A DNA stretch of 64,000 bases from Streptomyces alboflavus (lineage in GTDB: Bacteria; Actinomycetota; Actinomycetes; Streptomycetales; Streptomycetaceae), in contig NZ_JNXT01000014.1 of assembly GCF_000716675.1 (NCBI RefSeq), positions 62,001 through 126,000 on the forward strand, read 5' to 3'. The translations under genes and the position numbers were made by a program. Positions within the stretch are counted from its first letter, which is position 1. Every line of letters starts with the position of its first letter. Shown one piece after another: positions 36,707 to 45,984 of the stretch. The notes beneath the pieces were generated by a model. That model was not told where the DNA came from. It saw only the letters and a list, made by a program, of their open reading frames with translations, and did not search any database.

Positions 36707-37861
36707 TCAGGTGGTGGGCATGAAGCGGCCGGGGTCGAACGGGCTCGCGTCCAGGGGCGGTCGGCCGCCGGTCAGACAGCGCGCCACGATCAGGCCGGTC
36801 GCCGGGGCGAGCCCGATGCCCGCGCCCTCGTGCCCGCAGGCGTGCAGCAGGCCGGGGACGCGCGGGTCGGGTCCGATGGCGGGCAGGTGGTCGGGGAGGT
36901 AGGGCCGGAACCCCGCGTACGTACGCATCGCCCGGACCCCGGCGAGGACCGGGAACAGGGCGGTCGCCTGGGCCGCGAGGCGCCGCAGGACCTCCGTGGA
37001 CAGGGTGCGGTCGAAGCCGACCCGCTCCCGGCTCGCGCCGATCAGGACGGGGCCCGCCGCGGTGCCCTCGACGACCGCCGAGGTCTGAAGGGCCGCCGAG
37101 CCGCTGGCGACGTCGGCGACGTAGTCGGCCGCGTACACCTTGCGCCGCACCACGCGCGGCAGCGGTTCGGTGACGAGGACGAAGCCGCGGCGGGGCAGGA
37201 CCGGCAGGTCCACGCCCGCGAGCGCGGCGACCTCGCCGCCCCAGGTGCCCGCGGCGTTCACCACGTACCCGGCGTACAGCTCCCCGGTCGTCGTCGCGAC
37301 CCCCCGCAGTTCGCCGTGGCCGCCGGCGAGCAGGCCGGTGACCTCCTCGCCGAGCCTGAGGCGCACCCGGTCGCCGCCCGCCTTGAGCAGGTGGGCGGCG
37401 GCCAGGGCGGGCATGACCTGGGCGTCCTGGGGATAGAGGAAGCCACCCGCGAGGCCGGGGGCCAGATGCGGCTCCAGGTCGTGGAGCCGGTCCGGCGCGA
37501 CCTCCTCGGCCCGCACCCCGGCCTTCTCCTGTCCGGCCGCGAAGTCGCGCAGGGCGCGCATCCCGTCCTCGTCGGCGGAGACGACCAGGCCGCCCTTGGT
37601 CTCGTACTCGATCTGCGGCGGGAGCAGTCGGGTCAGCTCCCGCCACAGCTCGGTGGAGAGCAGGGCCAGTTCGAGCTCGGGCCCCGGCTCCTTGTCGGAG
37701 ACGAGGAGGTTGCCCTCGCCCGACCCGGTGGTGCCGCCCGAGACCGGGCCGCGGTCGACCACGGTGACGGTGAGACCGGCCTGCGCGGCGTAGTAGGCGC
37801 AGGCCGCGCCGACGACGCCCGCGCCGACGACGATGACGTCCGAGGAGTTTCTCGTGAGCAC
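36707..37861 (-). CDS. FAD-dependent amine oxidase (D-hydroxyproline dehydrogenase catalytic subunit type)
   Basis: DAO-family flavoprotein of 384 residues. DVIVVGAGVVGAACAYYAAQAG (FAD site from residue 8), SGGTTGSGEGNLL and the C-terminal ACGHEGAGIGLAPATGLIVA are typical of HcnC/LhpB-like subunits. It would oxidise cis-4-hydroxy-D-proline to pyrroline-4-hydroxy-2-carboxylate. GTG start at 37861 without a ribosome-binding site; the promoter lies so close that the mRNA may be leaderless. First gene of the dehydrogenase operon, followed after 29 bp by the Fe-S subunit. Confidence 0.88.
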   Translation of the reverse strand: MLTRNSSDVIVVGAGVVGAACAYYAAQAGLTVTVVDRGPVSGGTTGSGEGNLLVSDKEPGPELELALLSTELWRELTRLLPPQIEYETKGGLVVSADEDGMRALRDFAAGQEKAGVRAEEVAPDRLHDLEPHLAPGLAGGFLYPQDAQVMPALAAAHLLKAGGDRVRLRLGEEVTGLLAGGHGELRGVATTTGELYAGYVVNAAGTWGGEVAALAGVDLPVLPRRGFVLVTEPLPRVVRRKVYAADYVADVASGSAALQTSAVVEGTAAGPVLIGASRERVGFDRTLSTEVLRRLAAQATALFPVLAGVRAMRTYAGFRPYLPDHLPAIGPDPRVPGLLHACGHEGAGIGLAPATGLIVARCLTGGRPPLDASPFDPGRFMPTT

Positions 37862-37863
37862 GT

Positions 37864-37896
37864 CAGTAATATTTCACATGGCACTGACGATGCCAA
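37864..37896 (-). promoter_or_regulatory. Leaderless promoter and shared motif (site B)
   Basis: On the minus strand TTGGCA (37896-37891), 17 bp, AATATT (37873-37868), then six bases and the GTG start. The motif CAGTAATATTTCACAT (37864-37879, plus strand) covers the -10. CGTCAGT (37861-37867) and ACTGACG (37883-37889) form a perfect inverted repeat around it, an operator-like layout. Confidence 0.6.
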
Positions 37897-37934
37897 GGGT
37901 TTCGCACGAGCCGTCCCCGGTTCGGCCGTCCGCC

Positions 37935-37964
37935 CCGGGGCGCAGGGCCGCCCCTGCGCCCCGG
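37935..37964 (-). terminator. Perfect 13-bp hairpin after the Xaa-Pro peptidase gene
   Basis: CCGGGGCGCAGGG and its complement flank CCGC, starting 37 bp past the peptidase stop on the minus strand. Confidence 0.65.
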
Positions 37965-38000
37965 CGACCGTTGAGCCACCCGGCCCCCGCCGCCCCTGTC

Positions 38001-39362
38001 TCAGCCCTCCATCAGCGCACCCATCCACTCCTCCACGCCGTCCGGTGTCCGCGGCAGCGCGCCGGACATCAGGCGGGCCCCGTCCGCCGTGATGACGAGG
38101 TCGTCCTCGATGCGCACGCCGATGCCGCGCAGTTCGCGCGGCAGGGTCTCGTCGTCCGGCTGGAGGTAGAGGCCGGGCTCGACGGTGAGCACCTGGCCCT
38201 CCTCGAGCACCCCGTCGAGATAGGCCTCCGCCCTGGCCTGGGCGCAGTCGTGCAGGTCGATGCCGAGCATGTGGCCGCTGCTGCACAGGGTGTAGCGCCG
38301 GTGGAACTCGCCCTCGGCGTTCTTCAACACCCCCCATTCCGCGAGCCCTTCGGCGATGACGCGCATCGCGGCCCGGTGGAAGTCGCGGAAGGCGGCGCCG
38401 GGCCGCAGCGCGGCGATGCCCGCGTCCTGCGCGGCGAGGACGAGTTCGTAGACCTGCCGCTGGACCGGGGAGAAGCGCCCGGACAGCGGCAGGGTGCGCG
38501 TGATGTCGGCGGTGTAGAGGGTGTCGGTCTCCACGCCCGCGTCGAGCAGCAGCAGTTCGCGGGCGTCCAGGGGGCCGTCGTTGCGTATCCAGTGCAGGAC
38601 GCAGGCGTGGGCGCCGGACGCGGCGATGGTCTCGTAACCGGTGCCGTTGCCCTCGGCGCGGGCGCGCAGACCGAAGACCCCCTCGATCCAGCGCTCGCCG
38701 CGCGGCTTGCCGAGGGCGCACGGCAGGGCGCGCACGACGTCCTCGAACCCGGTCGTGGTGTGGTCGACGGCGAGCTGCAGCTGGCCCACTTCCCAGGGAT
38801 CCTTGACCAGGCGCAACTCACTGAGCACGGTGGCGAGTTCGCCGTCGGAGGCGGCGTTCCTGCCCGGCGGCAGTTCGGCGAGCGGCACACAGCGGACGCC
38901 GGTCATCCGCTCGGCCTCCGCGAGGTCGGCGCGCCGGCCCACCCAGAACTCGCCGTAACGGCGGTCCCGGTAGAAGCCGTTGTCGGTGCGCGGCGACCGG
39001 GGACGCAGATGAAGCACCGCCTCGTGGCCGCGCGGCCCGTCCGGTTCGAGGACCAGTACGTGACCGGCCTGGTCCTCGCCGGTGAGCCCGGTCAGCCAGG
39101 CGTACGCGCTGTGCGGGCGGAAGCGGTGGTCGCAGTCGTTGGAGCGGACCCTCAACTCCCCTGCCGGGACGATCAGTCGCTCGCCGGGGAAGCGGGCCGA
39201 GAGGCGGGCGCGGCGGGCCGGGGTGAGGTCGGCGGCGGGCAGCCGGATGCCGTCGGGCAGTGGGCTCGGGGCCCAGTCGCCGGCCATGAAGGACGCGAAC
39301 TCGGGGGATTCGGGAAGGTCGTGGCTGACCGTGCGGATGCCGGTCGACGCGGGCTCGTTCAC
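38001..39362 (-). CDS. M24-family Xaa-Pro aminopeptidase/prolidase
   Basis: Metallopeptidase of 453 residues of the aminopeptidase P type: an N-terminal creatinase-like domain and a C-terminal pita-bread domain. Metal ligands are visible: Asp in LLLDAGVETDTLYTADITRTL (two), His in SSGHMLGIDLHD, Glu in LTVEPGLYL and Glu in GVRIEDDLVIT. It removes residues ahead of proline or hydroxyproline, or splits Xaa-Pro dipeptides. The GTG at 39362 has GAAGGGG 5 bp upstream, preferred over a GTG at 39380. Divergent from the peptide importer across a shared regulatory site. Confidence 0.92.
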   Translation of the reverse strand: MNEPASTGIRTVSHDLPESPEFASFMAGDWAPSPLPDGIRLPAADLTPARRARLSARFPGERLIVPAGELRVRSNDCDHRFRPHSAYAWLTGLTGEDQAGHVLVLEPDGPRGHEAVLHLRPRSPRTDNGFYRDRRYGEFWVGRRADLAEAERMTGVRCVPLAELPPGRNAASDGELATVLSELRLVKDPWEVGQLQLAVDHTTTGFEDVVRALPCALGKPRGERWIEGVFGLRARAEGNGTGYETIAASGAHACVLHWIRNDGPLDARELLLLDAGVETDTLYTADITRTLPLSGRFSPVQRQVYELVLAAQDAGIAALRPGAAFRDFHRAAMRVIAEGLAEWGVLKNAEGEFHRRYTLCSSGHMLGIDLHDCAQARAEAYLDGVLEEGQVLTVEPGLYLQPDDETLPRELRGIGVRIEDDLVITADGARLMSGALPRTPDGVEEWMGALMEG

Positions 39363-39406
39363 TGGGACCCCTTCGGACACAGGTGAGTAACGGACGAGTC
39401 GATGCC

Positions 39407-39435
39407 TTGCCAGTACAATTTCACATTACTATGTT
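39407..39435 (+). promoter_or_regulatory. Importer promoter with shared motif (site C)
   Basis: TTGCCA (39407-39412), 17-bp spacer, TATGTT (39430-39435). The motif CAGTACAATTTCACAT (39411-39426) fills the spacer and is 14 of 16 identical to site B. It lies between the divergent peptidase and importer genes. Confidence 0.6.
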
Positions 39436-39491
39436 ACCGGTCACATTCCAGCCACCTCGGGGCTGGCCGACTGTTCTCGGAGTGACCACTG

Positions 39492-41234
39492 ATGAACAAG
39501 CGCACCCTCACCGCTGTCGCCGCCGTCCTGGCGACGGCCGTCACCCTAGGCACGGCGGGCTGTTCCGGCTCCACGGCGGGCAAGGGACGGGGCGGCAAGA
39601 ACCCCGCGACCCTCAACGCCGGGGCCGTGGTCGGCGGCACTCCGCAGCGCGGCGGCACCCTGACCGTCCTGTCCAACCAGGACTTCACCCACCTCGACCC
39701 GGCCCGCAACTGGGTCATGAGCGACATGGACTTCGGCACCCGGCTGCTCTACCGCACCCTCGTCACGTACAGGGCCGCCCCCGGCACCGCGGGCGGCGAG
39801 CTGGTCCCCGACCTCGCGGCGGACCTCGGCACCCCCTCCAACGGGGCCAGGACCTGGACCTTCCGCCTCAAGAAGGGCATCAAGTACGAGGACGGCACGC
39901 CGGTCACCGCCCAGGACATCAAGTACAACGTCGAGCGGTCCTTCTCCCCCGACCTGCCCGGCGGCGCCGACTACGCCGCCCGCTACCTCGCCGGGGCCAA
40001 GGGCTACCAGGGCCCGGCCGAGGGCGAGCACCTGGACTCGGTCAAGACCCCCGACGCCCACACGATCGTCTTCGAACTGCGCAAGCCCTTCGCGGAGTTC
40101 CGCAACGTCACGGTCATGCCGACGTTCGCACCGGTGCCCAGGAAGCGGGACAACGGGCCGCGGTACGACAACAGGCCCTTCTCGTCGGGGCCTTACAAGA
40201 TCCAGTCGTATCAGCGCGGGAAGAAGCTGGTGCTCGCCCGCAACCCGCACTGGAAGGCCTCGACCGACGCGGTCCGCAAGGCCCACCCGGACAAGCTCGT
40301 GATGGTGATGGGCCTCAAGGCCAACCAGATCGACGACCGGCTCATCGCCTCGCAGGGCGCCGACGCCTCCGCCGTCTCCTGGGGTGCGGTGCGGCCGGAG
40401 AGCGCCGCCAAGGTGCTGCCGAGCGCCGAGGTCAAGAAGCGGCTCGTCGCCGAGTCCACGAACTGCACCGACATGGTCCAGATGCACACCGGGCGCGGTC
40501 CGTTCACCGATGTGAAGGTCCGTCAGGCCGTGCAGTACGCCCTCGACCGGGAGTCGGTGCTCACCGCGTCCGGCGGCCCCGCCTTCAACGACCCGTCCAC
40601 CGCCTACATGCCCGCGTCCCTCTTCGGCGGCAAGCAGCCCGACACCCTGAAGATCCCTGTCGCGGGTGACGTCGACAAGGCCAAGCAGTTCCTGAAGGAG
40701 GCGGGCAAGCCGGGCGGCTTCAGCACCAAGATGACCGTCTCCACCGGCGACAAGGGCCGGGCCGAGGCGATACAGGAGTCGCTCGGCAAGGCCGGCATCA
40801 AGGTGACCATCGAGACCGTCGACCCGTCCGCGTTCTACGCCACGATCGGCGACACCGAGAACCGCACCGACCTCGTCTACACGGGCTGGTGCCCGGACTA
40901 CCCGTCCGGGTCGACCTTCCTGCCCTTCGTCTTCGACGGCCGCTACATCAAGGAGAAGGGCAACACCGGCAACCACTCGCTGTTCCGCGACAGGCCGACC
41001 ATGAAGCGCATGGACGAGATCGCCGCCATGACGGACGCGAAGAAGGCGGGCGCGGCCTGGCGGGAGCTGGACGGCGAGATCCTCGCCAAGGCCCCGGCCG
41101 TCCCGGTCCTGGTGCGCCGCTGGCCGCTGGTCCTCGGCAGCAACGTCGCGGGCGCGTACGGCCAGACGTCGTTCGGCGGCCAGCTCGACTACGCCACGGT
41201 CGGCCTCAAGGACCCGTCCAAGAGCAACGGCTGA
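39492..41234 (+). CDS. Oligopeptide ABC transporter substrate-binding lipoprotein (family 5)
   Basis: Lipoprotein of 580 residues with lipobox Cys24 (LGTAGC) and the SBP_bac_5 fold: GGTLTVLSNQDFTHLDPARN, WTFRLKKGIKYEDGTPVTAQDIKYNVERS and RPFSSGPYKI. Family members bind peptides or glycosides. GGAG lies 9 bp before the ATG. First gene of a five-gene importer; the divergent Xaa-Pro peptidase and linked hydroxyproline genes suggest imino-acid-rich peptides as cargo. Confidence 0.92.
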   Translation: MNKRTLTAVAAVLATAVTLGTAGCSGSTAGKGRGGKNPATLNAGAVVGGTPQRGGTLTVLSNQDFTHLDPARNWVMSDMDFGTRLLYRTLVTYRAAPGTAGGELVPDLAADLGTPSNGARTWTFRLKKGIKYEDGTPVTAQDIKYNVERSFSPDLPGGADYAARYLAGAKGYQGPAEGEHLDSVKTPDAHTIVFELRKPFAEFRNVTVMPTFAPVPRKRDNGPRYDNRPFSSGPYKIQSYQRGKKLVLARNPHWKASTDAVRKAHPDKLVMVMGLKANQIDDRLIASQGADASAVSWGAVRPESAAKVLPSAEVKKRLVAESTNCTDMVQMHTGRGPFTDVKVRQAVQYALDRESVLTASGGPAFNDPSTAYMPASLFGGKQPDTLKIPVAGDVDKAKQFLKEAGKPGGFSTKMTVSTGDKGRAEAIQESLGKAGIKVTIETVDPSAFYATIGDTENRTDLVYTGWCPDYPSGSTFLPFVFDGRYIKEKGNTGNHSLFRDRPTMKRMDEIAAMTDAKKAGAAWRELDGEILAKAPAVPVLVRRWPLVLGSNVAGAYGQTSFGGQLDYATVGLKDPSKSNG

Positions 41235-41249
41235 GGGGCACCCGCGACC

Positions 41250-42254
41250 ATGACCACCCTCACCCCGAAGACACCCGAACCCACACCCGAACCCGCACCG
41301 GCACCCGACCCCACACCGGCACCGACACCGGACCAGGAACCGGCACCGGCCACCGCGGGCAGCGGCCCCTGGCGCCTCGCCCGCGCGGAACTGCGCCGCC
41401 GCACCTCGGCGAAGGTCTCCCTCGTCATCGTCGCGCTGTTCGCCGTCATGGCGATCGCCGCTCCCCTGCTGAGCGCGCTCGGCGGCTGGTCACCCGAGGA
41501 GTTCGACAAGACCGCGGTCGACCCCTATCTCGGCGGGCAGCCCATCGGGCCGCTCGGCGGGATCTCCGCCGACCACTGGCTGGGCGTCGAACCCGTCACC
41601 GGACGCGATCTGTTCGCCCGGGTCGTGCACGGCGCCCAGGTCTCGCTGCTCATCGCCTTCGCGGCCACGGCGATCGTCGTGATCGCGGGCACGGCGGCCG
41701 GGGTCGCTGCCGGTTACTTCGGCGGCCGCGTCGACGCCGTGCTCAGCCGGATCATGGACCTGACGATGTCCTTCCCCTCCCTCATCTTCATGATCGCGAT
41801 GATGTCGGTGGCCAAGGACGTCAACCGGGTCCTCCTGATGACCGCCGTGATCGGCCTGTTCGGCTGGCCCGGCATCGCCCGCGTGGTGCGCGGCCAGACC
41901 CTCTCGCTCAAGCACCGCGAGTACGTCGACGCGGCCCGCGTGGGCGGCTCGGGGCCCTGGCGGATCCTCACCCGCGACATCCTTCCCGGCGTCGCCGGGC
42001 CCGTCATCGCGTACACCACCCTGATCATCCCGGGCATGATCGCCACCGAGGCGGCGCTGAGTTACCTCGGCGTCGGCGTCCGGCCGCCCACGCCCTCCTG
42101 GGGCCAGATGATCGCCGAGAGCGTCGCCTTCTACGACACGGACCCCATGTACTTCGTCATCCCCAGCACCTGTCTGTTCCTGACCGTGCTCGCGTTCACC
42201 CTGCTCGGCGACGCGCTGCGGGACATCCTCGACCCGAGGGGCAGCCGCACATGA
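41250..42254 (+). CDS. Peptide ABC transporter permease (DppC/OppC-like)
   Basis: Permease of 334 residues: a Pro/Thr/Glu low-complexity cytoplasmic tail (residues 5-35), one helix, then the DppC core with EYVDAARVGGSGPWRILTRDILPG as the ATPase-contact loop and five further helices. The permease order (C before B) is reversed from the usual dppABCDF. Overlaps the next gene by 4 bp (ATGA). Confidence 0.92.
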   Translation: MTTLTPKTPEPTPEPAPAPDPTPAPTPDQEPAPATAGSGPWRLARAELRRRTSAKVSLVIVALFAVMAIAAPLLSALGGWSPEEFDKTAVDPYLGGQPIGPLGGISADHWLGVEPVTGRDLFARVVHGAQVSLLIAFAATAIVVIAGTAAGVAAGYFGGRVDAVLSRIMDLTMSFPSLIFMIAMMSVAKDVNRVLLMTAVIGLFGWPGIARVVRGQTLSLKHREYVDAARVGGSGPWRILTRDILPGVAGPVIAYTTLIIPGMIATEAALSYLGVGVRPPTPSWGQMIAESVAFYDTDPMYFVIPSTCLFLTVLAFTLLGDALRDILDPRGSRT

Positions 42255-43237
42255 TCCGCTACATCGGCCGCCGCCTGCTCGGCGTGACCGGCGTGCTCGT
42301 CGCCGTCGCCGCCGTCACCTTCACCATCTTCTACGTCCTGCCGTCCGACCCGGCCGCCGCGGCCTGCGGCAAGTCGTGCAGCGCCGACCGGCTCGCGGCG
42401 ATCCGCGCCAACATGGGCCTGGACCAGCCGATCTGGCGGCAGTTCTGGGACTTCCTCTCGGGCATCTTCACCGGCCGCACCATCGGCACCGGCCAGTACG
42501 CCCTGCGGTGCGACGTCCCGTGCCTCGGCTACAGCTACGAGAACAGCGAGGCCGTGTGGGGCCTGCTTATGGACCGCCTGCCGGTCTCCGCCTCGCTCGC
42601 GCTCGGCGCGGCCGTGCTGTGGCTGGCGCTCGGCCTGACCGCGGGCGTGACGGCCGCGCTGCGCAAGGACACCCTCACCGACCGGCTCCTGATGGTCGGC
42701 GCGGTCGGCGCCGCATCGCTTCCCGTGTACTTCACGTCGATGATGCTGATCTACGGCCTGATCCGCACGGCCGACCTGCTGCCCTATCCGAGTTACGTGC
42801 CCTTCGGCTCCGACCCCGTCGACTGGGCGTCCAACCTGCTGCTCCCCTGGCTCGCGCTCGCCATCCTGTACGCGGCCATGTACGCACGCCAGAGCCGCAG
42901 TTCGATGATCGAGACGATGGCGGAGCCGTACATCCGCACAGCCCGCGCCAAGGGTCTGCCGCGCCGTAAGGTCGTCGTCAAGCACGGCCTGCGGGCGGGG
43001 ATGACGCCGATCCTCACGCTCTTCGGCATGGACCTGGGCGGGCTCCTCGCCGGCGCCGTCATCACCGAGTCCATCTTCGGCCTGCCGGGCATCGGACGGC
43101 TCTTCCACGGCGCCCTGTCCACCGGCGACCAGCCGGTCATCCTCGGCGTCACACTGCTCGCCGCCGCCTTCATCGTCGTCGCCAACCTGGCCGTCGACCT
43201 GCTGTACGCCGTCGTCGACCCGCGAGTGAGGTTCTGA
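42251..43237 (+). CDS. Peptide ABC transporter permease (DppB/OppB-like)
   Basis: Permease of 328 residues with six helices; [23 protein letters not shown] is the N-terminal helix and [23 protein letters not shown] the ATPase-contact loop. The periplasmic loop after helix 1 contains four Cys ([15 protein letters not shown]). Overlaps the previous gene by 4 bp and the next by 1 bp. Confidence 0.92.
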   Translation: MIRYIGRRLLGVTGVLVAVAAVTFTIFYVLPSDPAAAACGKSCSADRLAAIRANMGLDQPIWRQFWDFLSGIFTGRTIGTGQYALRCDVPCLGYSYENSEAVWGLLMDRLPVSASLALGAAVLWLALGLTAGVTAALRKDTLTDRLLMVGAVGAASLPVYFTSMMLIYGLIRTADLLPYPSYVPFGSDPVDWASNLLLPWLALAILYAAMYARQSRSSMIETMAEPYIRTARAKGLPRRKVVVKHGLRAGMTPILTLFGMDLGGLLAGAVITESIFGLPGIGRLFHGALSTGDQPVILGVTLLAAAFIVVANLAVDLLYAVVDPRVRF

Positions 43238-44277
43238 TGACCCTGCCCTCCCCCGAGGACGCGCCCACGCCGGTCGAGCGGGACGAACCCCTGTTGTCCG
43301 TGCGGGATCTGGGCGTCACGTTCACGACCGGACGCGGCCGGGTCCGGGCCGTGGACCAGCTCTCCTTCGAGGTGCGCCGGGGGCGGACGCTCGGCATCGT
43401 GGGCGAGTCCGGATCCGGCAAGTCCGTCACCTCCCTCGCGATCCTCGGCCTGCACACCGGCGCCGACGTCACCGGCTCCGTCCGGCTGCACGGCCAGGAG
43501 CTGGTCGGCCTCGACGAGCGCGGCCTCAACCGGCTCCGCGGCCGCCGCATGGCGATGATCTTCCAGGACCCGCTGTCCAGCCTGCACCCCTACTACACGG
43601 TCGGCGAGCAGATCGCCGAGCACCACCGCGTGCACTTCGGCTCCCGGCGCGCGGCAGCCCGTCGGCGTGCTGTGGAGATGCTCGCCGAGGTCGGCATCCC
43701 CGAGCCGTCGCGCCGGGCGGGCGCGTATCCGCACCAGTTCTCCGGCGGCATGCGTCAGCGCGTGATGATCGCGATGGCGCTCGCGTGCGAGCCCGAGCTG
43801 CTCATCGCGGACGAGCCCACGACGGCTCTCGACGTCACGGTGCAGGCGCAGATCCTGGATCTGATCGTCCGTCTGCAACAGGACCGGGGGCTCGCCGTCG
43901 TCATGATCACCCACGATCTGGGCGTGGTCGCCCGGGTCGCCCACGACGTACTCGTGATGTACGGGGGCCGGGCCGCCGAACAGGCCCCGGTGGACGCGCT
44001 GTTCGCGACCCCGGCGCACCCCTACACCCGGGGCCTGCTCGACTCCCTGCCGCGTCTGGACGACGCCGACGACGAGCCGCTGCGGGCCATCCCCGGCAGC
44101 CCGCCATCGCTGCTCGCCCCCGCCCCCGGCTGCGCGTTCGCACCCCGGTGTCCCCGGGCCACGGCCGCCACCGCGGACGAACGGCTGCGGTGCGAGACCC
44201 AGCGGCCGCCGCTCGGCGGCCCGGCCGGCCATCCGGCCGCCTGCCACTTCCCCTCGTACGAAGGCGCCCCCTCATGA
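43237..44277 (+). CDS. Peptide ABC transporter ATPase (DppD/OppD-like)
   Basis: ATPase of 346 residues. Walker [10 protein letters not shown]-loop [12 protein letters not shown], signature FSGGMRQRV, Walker [13 protein letters not shown], and the OppD-type C-terminal Cys motif [11 protein letters not shown]. Coupled to the permease upstream (TGATG) and to the second ATPase (ATGA). Confidence 0.94.
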   Translation: MTLPSPEDAPTPVERDEPLLSVRDLGVTFTTGRGRVRAVDQLSFEVRRGRTLGIVGESGSGKSVTSLAILGLHTGADVTGSVRLHGQELVGLDERGLNRLRGRRMAMIFQDPLSSLHPYYTVGEQIAEHHRVHFGSRRAAARRRAVEMLAEVGIPEPSRRAGAYPHQFSGGMRQRVMIAMALACEPELLIADEPTTALDVTVQAQILDLIVRLQQDRGLAVVMITHDLGVVARVAHDVLVMYGGRAAEQAPVDALFATPAHPYTRGLLDSLPRLDDADDEPLRAIPGSPPSLLAPAPGCAFAPRCPRATAATADERLRCETQRPPLGGPAGHPAACHFPSYEGAPS

Positions 44278-45380
44278 CCCCAGCGAACCGGCCCACCACG
44301 ACGGACCAGCACCCGCTCCTGTCCGTACGGGACTTGACGAAGTCCTTCCCGGCCGGGCGGCGCGGCACGGCTGCCGTGCGGGCCGTCGACGGCGTCAGCT
44401 TCGACGTGGCCGAGGGCGAGACACTCGGCCTCGTCGGTGAGTCCGGTTGCGGCAAGTCCACGACCGGCCGCACCATCGTGCGGCTCCTGGAGCCCACCAC
44501 CGGCACCGTCCACTACGACGGCCGCGACATCAGCCATCTGTCGCAGCGCGAACTGCGGCCGCTGCGCCGCGAGATCCAGATGGTCTTCCAGGACCCGCAC
44601 TCCTCCCTCAACCCGCGCCAGACCGTCGCCCGGATCATCGCCGATCCGCTGCTGGTCCAGGGGAGTCCGGCCGCCGACGCCCGCAGGCGCGCCCTCGAAC
44701 TCATGGAGCTCGTCGGGCTGATCCCCGAGCACGGCGACCGCTATCCGCACGAGTTCTCCGGCGGCCAGGCCCAGCGCGTCGGCATCGCCCGGGCGCTCGC
44801 CACCGGTCCTCGCCTCGTCGTCGCCGACGAGCCCGTCTCCGCACTCGACGTCTCCGTCCAGGCCCAGATCGTCAACCTGATGGAGCGCCTGCAGCGGGAG
44901 CTCGGCCTCGCCTACCTCTTCATCGCCCACGACCTGTCGGTGGTCAAGCGGGTCTGCGACCGGGTCGCCGTCATGTACCTCGGCCGCATCGTCGAGATCG
45001 GCGCCAAGGAGCGCGTGTACGCGGCCCCCGCGCACCCCTACACCCGGGCGCTGCTCTCCGCCGTGCCGCTGCCCGACCCGGCGGCCGAGCGGGCCAGGGA
45101 GCGCATCACGCTCCTGGGCGACCCTTCCCCTAGCTCTCAGCTTCGTTCGAGCAGGGGAAGCCCCCGTCGCCCGGCCGCGCCCCCGCCGGGCTGCACGTTC
45201 CACCCCCGGTGTCCCAAGGCGCAGGACATCTGCCGGGCCGAGGCACCGGTCCTGCGCATCGGGATGCCGGGCGAGGCGCGGGAGGTGGCCTGCCACTTCC
45301 CCGAGACGGAGGCGGCCGTGACCGTTACGCCCGGAACGTCGCCGGGCGCTCGGGGGACGCCGCCGCGAGCGCGTCGGTGA
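44274..45380 (+). CDS. Peptide ABC transporter ATPase (DppF/OppF-like) with an in-frame inserted palindrome
   Basis: ATPase of 368 residues. Walker [11 protein letters not shown]-loop [13 protein letters not shown], signature FSGGQAQRV, Walker [13 protein letters not shown] and a C-terminal [20 protein letters not shown]. Where family members go directly from GDPPSP to PPSGC, this protein has about 16 extra residues ([16 protein letters not shown]) encoded by a 37-bp palindrome at 45124-45160. The last 56 bp overlap the converging reductase gene. Confidence 0.93.
   Translation: MTPANRPTTTDQHPLLSVRDLTKSFPAGRRGTAAVRAVDGVSFDVAEGETLGLVGESGCGKSTTGRTIVRLLEPTTGTVHYDGRDISHLSQRELRPLRREIQMVFQDPHSSLNPRQTVARIIADPLLVQGSPAADARRRALELMELVGLIPEHGDRYPHEFSGGQAQRVGIARALATGPRLVVADEPVSALDVSVQAQIVNLMERLQRELGLAYLFIAHDLSVVKRVCDRVAVMYLGRIVEIGAKERVYAAPAHPYTRALLSAVPLPDPAAERARERITLLGDPSPSSQLRSSRGSPRRPAAPPPGCTFHPRCPKAQDICRAEAPVLRIGMPGEAREVACHFPETEAAVTVTPGTSPGARGTPPRARR
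45124..45160. repeat. Palindromic repeat inserted in an ATPase gene
   Basis: CTTCCCCT (45124-45131) pairs with AGGGGAAG (45153-45160); after a one-base bulge GCTC (45133-45136) pairs with GAGC (45149-45152); the loop is TCAGCTTCGTTC. From memory, similar stem-loops with this loop occur between Streptomyces genes. Here it is translated in frame. Confidence 0.65.
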
Positions 45381-45984
45381 CGGCGGCGACTCCGGCCCGC
45401 AGACCGTAGACGGGGGTGTCGGGCTGCTGGCGCCAGGACTCGTCGATGCCGCCCGCGTCCACGGTGTCGAATCCGAGCTCGTCGATCAGGTCGCGGACGA
45501 CCTTCTTGGCGGCCTCGTCGTCACCGGCGACGGGCAGCGCCATGCGCTCCGGGTCGCCCGCGGGCAGCGGCTTGTCGAGGATGTCCTGGGCGTACGTGCC
45601 GTTGAACGCCTTGATGACCGGGTGGCCGATGTGCTGCTCGGTCCAGCGGCTCTCCGTGACGCCGTCGTCCTCGATGGCGTCGATCCTGCCGTCGCGCCCC
45701 GGGTAGTAGTTGCCGGTGTCGAGCACCGCGAGTCCGTCGGCGGCCCCGTCGAACAAGCCGGACGGCAGGTCGGGGACGTTCTTCAGCGGGATGGTGACGA
45801 CGACGAGCTCGGCGCCGCGCGCGGCCTCGGCGACGGTCACGGGCGTGGCGCCGGTCTCCTCGGCCAGGGCGGTGAGGGTCGCGGGCCCCCGGGAGTTCGC
45901 CACGGACACCTCGTGCCCGAGCTTCGTCAGGCGCCGGGTGAGATTGCCGCCGATGTTGCCCGCGCCGATGATGCCGATCTTCAT
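45325..45984 (-). CDS. NADPH-dependent F420 reductase/NAD(P)-binding protein
   Basis: Rossmann protein of 219 residues. [33 protein letters not shown] is the NADP-binding motif; [35 protein letters not shown] matches the FNO-like group that includes F420:NADPH oxidoreductases and related ketoreductases. GGAGGA lies 4-5 bp before the ATG at 45984. Its 3' end overlaps the DppF-like gene by 56 bp in opposite orientation. Confidence 0.85.
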   Translation of the reverse strand: MKIGIIGAGNIGGNLTRRLTKLGHEVSVANSRGPATLTALAEETGATPVTVAEAARGAELVVVTIPLKNVPDLPSGLFDGAADGLAVLDTGNYYPGRDGRIDAIEDDGVTESRWTEQHIGHPVIKAFNGTYAQDILDKPLPAGDPERMALPVAGDDEAAKKVVRDLIDELGFDTVDAGGIDESWRQQPDTPVYGLRAGVAAVTDALAAASPERPATFRA

